From positions 62,001 to 126,000 of the forward strand of contig JAPDRO010000011.1 in NCBI GenBank assembly GCA_030247885.1: a DNA stretch of 64,000 nt, in the 5' to 3' direction. The notes below the pieces were generated by a model. That model saw nothing but the letters and a program-made list of their open reading frames with translations. It had not been told where the DNA came from and did not search any database. Below, in pieces: positions 56,185 through 64,000 of the stretch. How positions within the stretch are numbered: position 1 is the first letter of the stretch; the number at the start of each line of letters is the position of its first letter. The translations under genes were made by a program, and so were the position numbers. This DNA comes from Taxawa tesnikishii (nom. ined.) (taxonomy: Eukaryota; Ascomycota; Dothideomycetes; Dothideales).

Positions 56185-56748
56185 CTTGTTCTCATTACAA
56201 ACTCGATATGCTGTTTGGAACGTCTATGCCGAAACAATGGCTTGGCTTAATCGCTATACTCAATCTTCCTTGATGAGAGACGGGTGGTTTGGAAGCACTC
56301 AGCGCTCGTGTCGTCGTGTGGGAAGGCATCGTTCTCCGTCACGTTCTGCGTCACAGTCTCTCGGTTGTAGTGGTTCACATGCTGAGGGGTAATGTAGCAA
56401 TCAAGCCCCTCCAATGATGTTGGAGTAAACAAAAGTTGGAAGGATTGGAGACTCTGGTGGGGGCGGGGCTTGTGTGGAGGGACGCGCGGAGTGTTCGGCA
56501 GAGAGGGCCGTGAAGTGCGACCATGCAGGGTGAGAATGTGTGAATGGCAGGGTCTTTGAACTTCGTGCGCGGCCGACAATGGAGGCTGTATGTTCTGAAT
56601 TGACTTGGTAGTGAACGAAGAAAGGTACCAGAGGCAAATTTCAACAGTGGCACTCTTTATAAACAAACGCTCTCCAAGACAATCCGACGTCTCAAGATTG
56701 TTTTCCAAGCACTACGTGTCAAAACTGCGCCAAAAATGATCCATCCAT
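56185..56748. other. Intergenic, one weak Arg-rich frame
   Basis: A minus-strand frame 56375-56653 (MPLLKFASGTFLRSLPS start) could encode a 92-residue protein with a mitochondrial-type leader, but overlapping frames of similar length and the lack of any family argue against it. Otherwise promoter of the dehydrogenase and 3' flank of the lactonase-like gene. Confidence 0.3.
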
Positions 56749-57746
56749 CTACAACCTCCCCGGCCAGAACCTCTCTTGGTTCTTTTCCCTCCATTGCCTG
56801 TCATGCGCAACAACGACCTCCACCTCCGCACCCTCAGGAACCATCTCTCCTGTCTTCAGCAACTTCCCAATCCTGCCCACTGTCCCCCTAGCCGTCTCCG
56901 TGTCCACATGCACGCTCCTGAGTCCTCCACGTCCGTCATCGTACATCGCAATTCCCTTCTCTCCCTTCAAGATCCTAGGGTCATGACAGCAGTCTCCACC
57001 CAAGTAAACCCACCTGTTCGGCCCTGTCCGCGCTAGCAGGTTCACATGTCCGTATAGATGGCCTGGCGCATCAACAACGTAGACGCTGCCGTCCCCGAAG
57101 AAGTCAACCACGGCCGGGAACTGCGCGAGCGTCTGCCACTTGTGGTCCGTCTGCCGGTCCCTGGTCACCGCCGTGCCCACCTCTCTTACGGGAGGCAGCT
57201 CCCAGGTCCTGTCCGCAGGCAACTCGTCGGCGTTGAAGATCTCCTTCGGATATAGCGGTCCGCCCCTTCGCGCAGAAGATGCAGCGTCCCACTGCCGACC
57301 ACAAACTTTGCGTTTGGAAAATCGGACGGTGTTCCCACATGGTCCCAGTGGACGTGACTCAGCATGACAATGTCGACATCTTTCGCTGGGTCGAGACCGC
57401 CTTTTCGTAAGCTCTCGCCCGCGTCGGGCGACAGGACTGTAGGTTGTCGTTGCGAGATGTGTGCTTGCTGTGCGGGCGCGTAGCCAGTGAAGTCGCGCTT
57501 GAGCCCGAGATCAAAGACGAGATTGGTGGCGTTGCGGCCGTGAGTTGCGCTGCTCCCGGCAGGATGTTGGATCAAGAAAGAGAGCGAAGGAACGGTGGAC
57601 CGCTTTTCAGGGTCGGCATCGGTGATGAAGAGGCGTTCAGGAAGGGTGAGATGACCGGCGTCAAGAGCGGAGATGGTCACATAGATCTGGTCTTCTGACG
57701 ACTGTGGTAGAGTGAGAGTCTCTTTCATGTTGGTTGGGGAGGCCAT
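56749..57746 (-). CDS. Lactonase-type metallo-beta-lactamase fold hydrolase, one frame slip
   Basis: I start at the Met of MASPTNMKETL (57746). The protein has FVFDLG-like strand (NLVFDLGLKRDF), the metal site HVHWDHVG, then FVVGSGTLHLL, and after the slip NADELPADRTWELPP, VYVVDAPGHLYGHVNLL and GGDCCHDP. This arrangement is that of fungal AHL-lactonase-like hydrolases (zinc enzymes opening lactones or lactams). The frame is lost at a C4 run on the plus strand (57263-57266); one extra base gives EGGGPLYPKEIFNADEL and a 332-residue protein of normal length. The gene is head-to-head with the alcohol dehydrogenase at 58148, suggesting joint control. A beta-lactam is not the likely substrate. Confidence 0.8.
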
Positions 57747-58147
57747 CCTTGGTTGGGCGGGTATGGGAAGAAACATGGACAGCGCAAGGTAAGGTTCAGG
57801 TCATGATACCGCACCCTTTGCTGCGAATGTACCTGAGCAGGATGATGGCTGGCTGCGACATGTTCGCATTCCATCCTCCGACAACGCCATGGCGCATGTT
57901 CATCCGAGGTGAACGTGACAAGAAAGGCAAATTAACAGACTTGAGCAACTCCGGCGGAGTGAAGCGGGGCAACGTTTGGAGATGGAAGACCCCGCTGCGG
58001 GGTCTGCAGATCACCAATTCTCTCCCCTTCCATTTGGAGTAGCCCTTTGGCGCTGAAGCGGAGGTTTGATTATTGACGTTGTGCGCAGGCAACGGAAACA
58101 AGAACCTTGATTGTGCTTGTGGTCTCAATACAACACCTTGGTGGAAA
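57747..58147. promoter_or_regulatory. Divergent promoter, lactonase-like / alcohol dehydrogenase
   Basis: A 400-bp head-to-head spacer. It contains a GC-rich palindrome CCCCGCTGCGGGG at 57990-58002, a possible site for a zinc-cluster or C2H2 regulator. A frame across it (57796-58251, minus) has no features. Confidence 0.45.
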
Positions 58148-59275
58148 ATGGCGACTACCACCGAAACTCTGCCTCGCCTTATGAAGGCGCAGTTCCTCGA
58201 AGCATTCAAGACCCCATACGTGCTCCGCTCCGTGCAGCTGCCAGAGCTCACATCACCCTATGATCTGCTCATCAAAGTCGACGCGGCATCATACTGCCAC
58301 ACAGATGCCGTGTTGGCCGCTGGTGACATGGCACCGAACCCGCCGGCATTTCCACACATCGGTTGCCACGAGTTCGCCGGGACAGTGGTCGCTTTGCCCT
58401 CTTCACCAGCGTCCTCATTTCAAATCGGTCAGAGGGTTGGAGTTCCGGGACGGTCATTCCATCCCTGCGGCGAGTGCTTCGAATGTCAAGATTCTAGCGG
58501 ACCTGAAAGTGATGGCGCAGGCTACTCGGTCTATTGCCCCAAATCTAAGAACAACGGCATAAGCGGGCCGGGAGGGTTCAGAGAGTATGCAGTCGTCGAC
58601 TCGCGACAAGTGGCACCGATACCGGACGCCCTGAGCGCGGTAGAAACAGCGCCATTGATGTGTGCAGGAGTGACAGTGTATGCAGCGCTGAAGCGGTGCG
58701 GGCTGAAGCCTGGCCAAAGAGTTGGCATCTCAGGCTGTGGGGGCGGCCTTGGACACATCGGTCTGCAGTTTGCCACGAAGATGGGCCTCAAGACGGTTGG
58801 CGTTGATGCCGCAGACGGTCCTCTGGAACTTGCTCAAAGTCTGAACACAGGAGCACGGATCGTAGATGCCAGGTCAGAAGACCCCTCGGAGATCGCGCAG
58901 CAGCTTGGCGCAGAAGACGGCAAGACTGAGAGGGCTGACATGGGTCTTGATGCTGTGTTGATATTGCCGGAAAGTCAGAAAGCATTCGACTATGCGGTAA
59001 AGCTCTTGCGAAATCATGGAAAGGTCGTGGTGGTATCGTTTCCCACCAGTGGCTTCCATTTTTCCGCTCAAGATGTGGTGTTCCGGGACATATCGATCAT
59101 GGGCAGTCTGGTCGGAAGTAACAAACTGCTGCGAGAGATGCTCGAGTTTGCCGCAGGACATGATGTCAGGGCCATCATCAGGCGTTTCTCTTTGTCCAGA
59201 TTGAACGATCTGGTGGACGAATACCACAAGGGAGGAGGAGGGAAGCTGGTTGTCGATTTGTCAATTGAGGGGTGA
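58148..59275 (+). CDS. Zinc-dependent alcohol dehydrogenase (MDR superfamily)
   Basis: An intronless 375-residue enzyme from the Met of MATTTETLPRLM. The catalytic zinc ligands are in DAASYCHTDAV and IGCHEFAG, and the structural zinc lobe is CGECFECQD...YSVYC, where the last Cys is about nine residues further away than usual. The nucleotide fold has GQRVGISGCGGGLGHIGLQFA, with VGVDAADG for NAD(H) preference. The tail has DLVDEYHKGGGGKLVVDLS. Family members oxidise primary or secondary alcohols or reduce aldehydes in the cytosol. Neighbours (lactonase-like enzyme, regulator, MFS transporter) suggest a catabolic route in which lactone opening yields an alcohol. Frame intact. Confidence 0.87.
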   Translation: MATTTETLPRLMKAQFLEAFKTPYVLRSVQLPELTSPYDLLIKVDAASYCHTDAVLAAGDMAPNPPAFPHIGCHEFAGTVVALPSSPASSFQIGQRVGVPGRSFHPCGECFECQDSSGPESDGAGYSVYCPKSKNNGISGPGGFREYAVVDSRQVAPIPDALSAVETAPLMCAGVTVYAALKRCGLKPGQRVGISGCGGGLGHIGLQFATKMGLKTVGVDAADGPLELAQSLNTGARIVDARSEDPSEIAQQLGAEDGKTERADMGLDAVLILPESQKAFDYAVKLLRNHGKVVVVSFPTSGFHFSAQDVVFRDISIMGSLVGSNKLLREMLEFAAGHDVRAIIRRFSLSRLNDLVDEYHKGGGGKLVVDLSIEG

Positions 59276-59317
59276 CAGTTCTTGTCTGTTGTAGCAACCT
59301 GGATACGGAGTGGCGCC

Positions 59318-62066
59318 CTAACTCGTCTCCAGCATTCCAGCATAGATATCAAGAGAACTGCCAATAACATCAACAATAGCCCATGTCTGCGCACCGCGGA
59401 AGATGGTAGCCCAGACTCTCAGCACGCCAGCGCTAAGATGTTTAATAGTTTCCGGCGACTCTAGTGCGCTATCGGTAGATACAGCGAATTCTGTCTCATC
59501 GAGCATGGTTTTGACAAGCGAGCAGATCCTGCGTTCGTCTTCGGTCACCGGTGGGTCCGGATCAGGTAACGACAATGCCTCAAGCCATTTGCTGAGAAGA
59601 AAAGCGCATTCGAGCGAACAGAGAGAGTGCTGGATCGACCAGATGAACGTTTGCGTCCGTGCTACGAGGTGCACGCCAATCTTGACGGGTATGCTCAGCG
59701 CGTGAGCAGAATGCAATACAGCCCGGACCAGCTTTGGTGTTCGTTTGATCGCAGGGCTCTCGTTGAAGGCATGAGCAATCTGCACGGGATCTCGCGTATC
59801 CAGGGCACGGCCTGGTCCAGTATCCACGTTGAGGCGTATGTACGCCAGCCGAAGCAGAGCAGTAGAATTGAAAGCCACGGGTCCATTTGGATCCATTGGA
59901 TCCAAGGATGATTCTGGGTTGCGTCTCCAGCCAAGTTGCCAGTTGCGCAATGCCTGCTCCAGAGATGAGACATCTTCGGGCGAGAGGTCCCCATTCCGAT
60001 CAAAGCGACACCGCGCAGTTTGCCGTAGGAAGAAGATGTGCTGGATGAGTGCATGGATCAACACGTAGTTTCCAAGTGAAGAGTTCCACTCTGTGATGTC
60101 CTTCCCACCACGCGAAAATAGGCGGCTCAAGGCCTGGTGAAACCCTGTTCCGCGAACGGCCTTTTGCGTGCTTCTCTCCACTGAGCAGCATTGCCAGCCT
60201 TGAACTCAACAGCACTACATGGTAGCTGCAGATTGAGTTCGGAGTTGAGTATCAGTGGCGGGATGTTGTAGACAATGCAGTGTAGGTTAAAGAAACAGAA
60301 GACGATAAACTTTGTTCGCTTGATGGTTTCAGCACGAACCCACTCTTCCCAAGCGACGCTATCCTGTATGGGCTCGCTTTTCAGTCCATCATCCCTGACC
60401 AAGGTGGCAAGCACACTCTGAATAGCCAGCGCCTCGCGCAAGATTTCTTTGTGCTTTGCCCACGTGGCCATCGCCATCAACAACAGAAGCGCCTGCGCAG
60501 TCTGCATGAGATCTTCTCTCACAACTTCTGATCCGTCTGAAGGATCAGGTTCGGTCGGCAGACCGAGGGGACCAGAGTTGGAATGTCGAAAACTTTCGAT
60601 TGATGGAAACCGCCCGCCCATACCAGAAGCACAATCAGCACCTGGTGTAGACGCGGGAACCTCGGCTTCCGCTCGGCGGTGAAAGGCTGCTAGGCGAGCA
60701 TCCCGCCTACGAATTCTGTGGATTGCGATCGCTTGACTGGCATTGAAAAGCTCCACACCTTTCTCGCCTTCGAAGCAGTATTGGGCTCCAATAGCCGCCA
60801 TAGCAAGAACGAGCTCAATGGAGCATCGTTCTATCGACATAGTCGGGATATGGAGGAAGGGAAGATGCTCATGAAATCCGTTTATATAAGCAGCGAGGTA
60901 ACGGGAAAGCGCTAGACGTGTCGGCAGCTGGAAATCCTGCGGCAGCGTAGCTTGAAAATGCATCAACTGTGCGGCAACATATTGTCTGTCTTCAGGAGAG
61001 ACTTCGGAGAAGTGGCGAGGTGCAGGAGGTTGATGCTCGACTGCCTTCTCTTCTGGTTGTAGTGAAGGGAGACGTGAGCCAAACCGTGAGAACGAACTAG
61101 GCTCGTCATTGTGGGTCGTGAAACGCTGTGTCCCGCTGCCGGTGCCGCCGACGAATTCCGTCCCATAGTTCGAAAAATCCGGAGAGAAGAAGGGCACAGG
61201 CTGCTCTGTTGTAAGCAGCGACGCAAATGGATAAGAAGAGTGCGGCCCAGAGTCCCACATCATTGCTAGATTGTCAAGAGAGTCGCCGAAATCGACGCCA
61301 AAGTCTAGCCCCGGGTCCTGGGGAGCAAAGGGCATTGTCATTGTGTCCGGTTGCGAAGGGTGGACAGGATCGCTCTGAACCTGCGGATTCTGGAGATGGG
61401 GGACAGCTGGAGGCATGCCAAAGGTAGGCATCGCAGGTGTCGTTGCGAAGTCGTCCTGCATAGCTGCTTGCTCTGCAGCCATGGACAAGGTGGCAAGGGA
61501 TCCGCCAAGTGCAAATCCGCCATTCTGCTCCAGATATGGATTCGTCGAAACGGACGTCCGCCGCACATCCATCGTGATGGAGCCTACCGGCGACATGGCC
61601 TGCTGTTCATGCTTCTCAACCTCCCCATTTGCAGTCGTTCTTCGCCGCTTGTTACGGTTCCCTGTTGTCTGGTCGTTTTCCGTACCGTTACCGTTTTGCG
61701 CATCTTGTACGTTGTTGGCGCCGTGAGAGAGGCGCTCGTGACGTACAAGAAGATCACTTCTTCTGTCAGCAACACTTTTTAAAACCCGACTGAATCCCCG
61801 AGAGGCGCCTACCTTCGCGTAAAACGATGGTCACATTTCTGACAACTAAATGGTTTCTCTTGGGTATCTAAAAGAAAGCCAAGGTTTAGGTCTTCTGTCC
61901 TCCATCGAAGCCATTGATAGGGAGGCGCCTTACGTGTTCTTTCGTGACGTTGTAGATGTTCCAGACGCGCGAACATGCGCTGGCAGCGCTCGCACTGGAA
62001 TCGCTTCTGTTTCTTCCCCACGGCTTGGGCCTGAGACTGATCAGGCGCAGCGTCGTCTTCCAGCAT
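59318..62066 (-). CDS. C2H2 zinc-finger transcription factor with fungal_trans domain, one frame slip
   Basis: Three exons (62066-61934, 61867-61813, 61756-59318). Two C2H2 fingers lie at the N-terminus, each split by an intron: FQCERCQRMFARLEHLQRHERTH and FSCQKCDHRFTRRSDLLVRHERLSH, given here as whole fingers of 23 and 25 residues in words FQCERC/RMFARLEHL/QRHERTH and FSCQKC/HRFTRRSDLL/VRHERLSH. A basic NRNKRRR nuclear signal, a polar middle, and the fungal_trans region (QLPTRLALSRYLAAYINGF, HEHLPFLHIPTM, ETIKRTKFIVFCFFNLH) follow. The frame slips at a T4 run (60162-60165); one more base joins WREARKKAVRGTGF and gives 875 residues. A nuclear regulator, convergent with the ADH, and a candidate controller of its neighbours. 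Confidence 0.8.
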
Positions 62067-63012
62067 GTCCCTCGAAAAGGGCGGCAAAGACCGCAGTGCT
62101 AGCTCTGTACGGGTGGAAGACGTCCAGTCAGCATAGCGGTTGGGGTAAGCAAACAACAAAAACTCTGGCAAGCACTGCGCCGCAGGGACCAGGGGATGTC
62201 GGAGGAGTTGTTGCAGATGCACGGGAGGGAGTTGGAGTTTGTCTTCAACCGTCGAAAGAATGCGGAGCCCCGCACGAGCCCCCAGGTCTTTGCATTGTCG
62301 CTGTCACGACCGCTTCTCCTGCGCATTTTTCCACATCCGCTGCTTCCTTGTGTCTCAACAAGTGGACGTCTTGGGGGATTTCCGATACATGGTGAATGCA
62401 CTGTGGCAGACCTTATCTGGTGCCTCCGAGAACACGTGGCAGAGCAGTCCGGCCGTCTTCGGGTTTGTGATCTTTCTCTTGCTACTTGCTTGTACAGAGG
62501 CTCGTATCGTGCTGGCGATTGACAATCTCGTCGCATTGCTATGCGTCACCTACCAGAGTGTGGCACAGCTTACTCTTGCTCCTCTGTTGGAAAAAGAGCA
62601 ACTCGATCCCATGGCGTGCTTGCACAATCCGTCTTGTCGAATGCTGAGTACTCGCATGAGTTATCCGCTACAACGTGGAAATACTCCGCTCCGGATATGG
62701 AAAGCCGCCGACCACGCTAAATGATTCGTCGCAAATGCTCTAGGGCTCCAAGGATCTTGCAGGAGATCGGCATTCGGTCGCTTCGAATAGACTGCTGCTG
62801 CACACTTGAAAACATGCTGGCGCCATTGGATCCATCGCGTTGGAGTCTCAACCGCGCATCACCTTCTCCAAACACACTGGCAGAAACGGGTCTGATTTCC
62901 GTGCCGAGCTCGTAACGCCATATACTCGATTCTCGCAATGTAGGTGACTTTCTGTTCCCGTCATCCCAACGCATAGTCCATCTCTCTCCCTGTATCTATA
63001 CCTCTATCGACT
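62067..63012. other. Divergent intergenic region, regulator / MFS transporter
   Basis: About 950 bp with overlapping open frames (for example 62239-62724 plus strand, with one hydrophobic stretch) that show no family features. Holds the promoters of the C2H2 regulator and the transporter. Confidence 0.4.
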
Positions 63013-64000
63013 ATGGACGCGACACTAAACGACCTGAAAGCGGAGAAGCCATCCCTCGAAGATGAGAAGATCGAACAGAGGTCCCACGAGTACGCCCCGG
63101 ATGACACCTCGGACAATGTCGAGTACCGTAAGAAGGAGGCCGCCCTTGTGCGGAAGCTCGATTGCTTTGTTGCACCGGTGATGATGCTTTTGATGCTCAT
63201 CTCATACCTGGACAGAGGCAACATCGGTTTTGCTGCCACCCAGGGAATGACAACAGATATCCATCTTGAAGGATCACAGCTGAACGTATGTCACACACGG
63301 CAGCGCCGGAATGAGACGACTGACAATGTTGCAGACTGCTGTTTCCGTATTCTACATTTTCTACATCCTGGCTGAGGTGACAAACACTGTTTTAGCCATT
63401 TCCTCGAACCATCGCTAATCCACGCATAGTTTCCATCCTCGATCCTGGTCAAACGCCTGCAGTTTAATCGTGTCATACCTACCATCACCTTCTGCTGGGG
63501 TCTTGTTTGCATGTGCACTGGTTTCGTTCAATCTTTCGGCCCACTGATCGTCACCCGCATACTTCTCGGTTTCTTTGAGGTATCATCACCACTATGCTAC
63601 CACTATCTGTGCTGATGTGTTGAGCTAGGGATGCCTGTTTCCTTCGATGACTCTGTTTATGGCTAACTGGTACAAACGCGAGGAGTTGGCCACCCGTATT
63701 GCTTACCTTTTCAGTAAGTCACGTTGCCGTGATGTGATTCCGTTTTGCTGATGGTCTCAAGTCGCTTCGGCTCTGTCAGGCGCTTTTGGTGGACTTATCG
63801 CCTGGGGTGTCCTTGAGATGGATGGGACCGCTGGATATCGTGGCTGGCGTTGGTAAGGAAGTCACTCTACACAGGTTGATGTTCGCATTAACACAACCAG
63901 GCTTTACATACTTGAGGGTATCATCACCATTGTCTGGGCTGGCATCTGCGTCTTCGTCGTGCCAAAGAACTACGAAACCGCTTACTTCCTCAACGCGGAA
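63013..64000 (+). CDS. MFS transporter, allantoate permease (anion:cation symporter) family, cut by window edge
   Basis: Exons so far: 63013-63285, 63335-63376, 63430-63579, 63629-63713, 63762-63852 and 63901 onward, all in phase. A hydrophilic 50-residue N-terminus is followed by LISYLDRGNIGFAA (the family's signature helix 1), TDIHLEGSQLN, FYIFYILAEFPSSILVKRL (motif around helix 2), ITFCWGLVCMCTGFVQSF, LLGFFEGCLFPSMTLFMANWYKREEL and SGAFGGLIAWGVLEMDG. This order is that of Dal5/Tna1-like symporters, which import nicotinate, allantoate, pantothenate or other small organic acids with H+. Six introns within the first half is usual for the family. The rest of the gene lies beyond 64000. Confidence 0.88.

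Noticed and set aside
56375-56653. 92-codon Arg-rich frame with a leader-like start
   Set aside because: Three overlapping minus-strand frames of similar quality and no family match; likely chance.
1-64000. CRISPR arrays, rRNA genes, prokaryotic operons
   Set aside because: No regularly spaced repeats, rRNA sequence or operon-like overlaps; intron-bearing genes show a fungal nuclear genome.

Overview
The window is nuclear DNA of a filamentous ascomycete (Pezizomycotina), most likely a Dothideomycete. Genes are dense on both strands, introns are short (about 45-150 bp) with GTATGT/GTAAGT-type donors, and typical families are present: Zn2Cys6 regulator, Pth11-like receptor, quercetinase, MFS and APC transporters, and fungal forms of Mon1, Sgf73, Nrm1/Whi5 and Lcb1. 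No CRISPR array, rRNA or convincing tRNA was seen.

Layout. 1-1.44 kb: end of a fossil Ty3/Gypsy LTR retrotransposon (gag plus probable LTR), then an AT-rich, RIP-like block that cuts off a Pth11-like receptor gene (1.76-2.53 kb). 3.7-25.5 kb is an accessory and metabolic stretch: APC permease, SIMPL-domain protein, glycine-rich small protein, bicupin quercetinase, alpha/beta hydrolase, Zn2Cys6 regulator, SAGA subunit Sgf73, a Kex2-type secreted peptide precursor, a salicylate-hydroxylase-like FAD monooxygenase and a DHA1 drug/H+ antiporter. 25.8-54 kb is mainly housekeeping: an unknown protein, a YIL108W-like metalloprotease with jacalin-like tail, a Whi5/Nrm1 repressor, LCB1, a small unknown, SDH assembly factor 3, MTQ2, a large fungus-specific protein, a Dhr2/DHX33-type helicase, MON1, an unknown membrane-anchored protein, a DUF4470-MYND protein, a NOSIP homologue and tafazzin. 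55-64 kb returns to metabolism: 3-hydroxyisobutyrate dehydrogenase, then a lactonase-like metallo-beta-lactamase divergent from a Zn alcohol dehydrogenase, a C2H2/fungal_trans regulator and an allantoate-permease-type MFS transporter cut by the right edge. The last four could be a small catabolic cluster.

The most striking pattern concerns the DNA rather than one gene. In seven otherwise healthy host genes, including LCB1 and the helicase, the reading frame slips by exactly one missing base, and ten of the eleven slips fall in a run of four or five identical bases (the eleventh in a run of three). Restoring one base per run gives contiguous conserved protein, and in the genes where exon phases test it (LCB1, the helicase) they then fit. 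This looks like homopolymer under-calling in the assembly rather than gene death, although each case needs read support. I did not find a clearly unprecedented system. The best candidates for new biology are the Kex2-type secreted precursor at 19.6-20.0 kb and the lactonase-ADH-regulator-transporter group at 56.7-64 kb.
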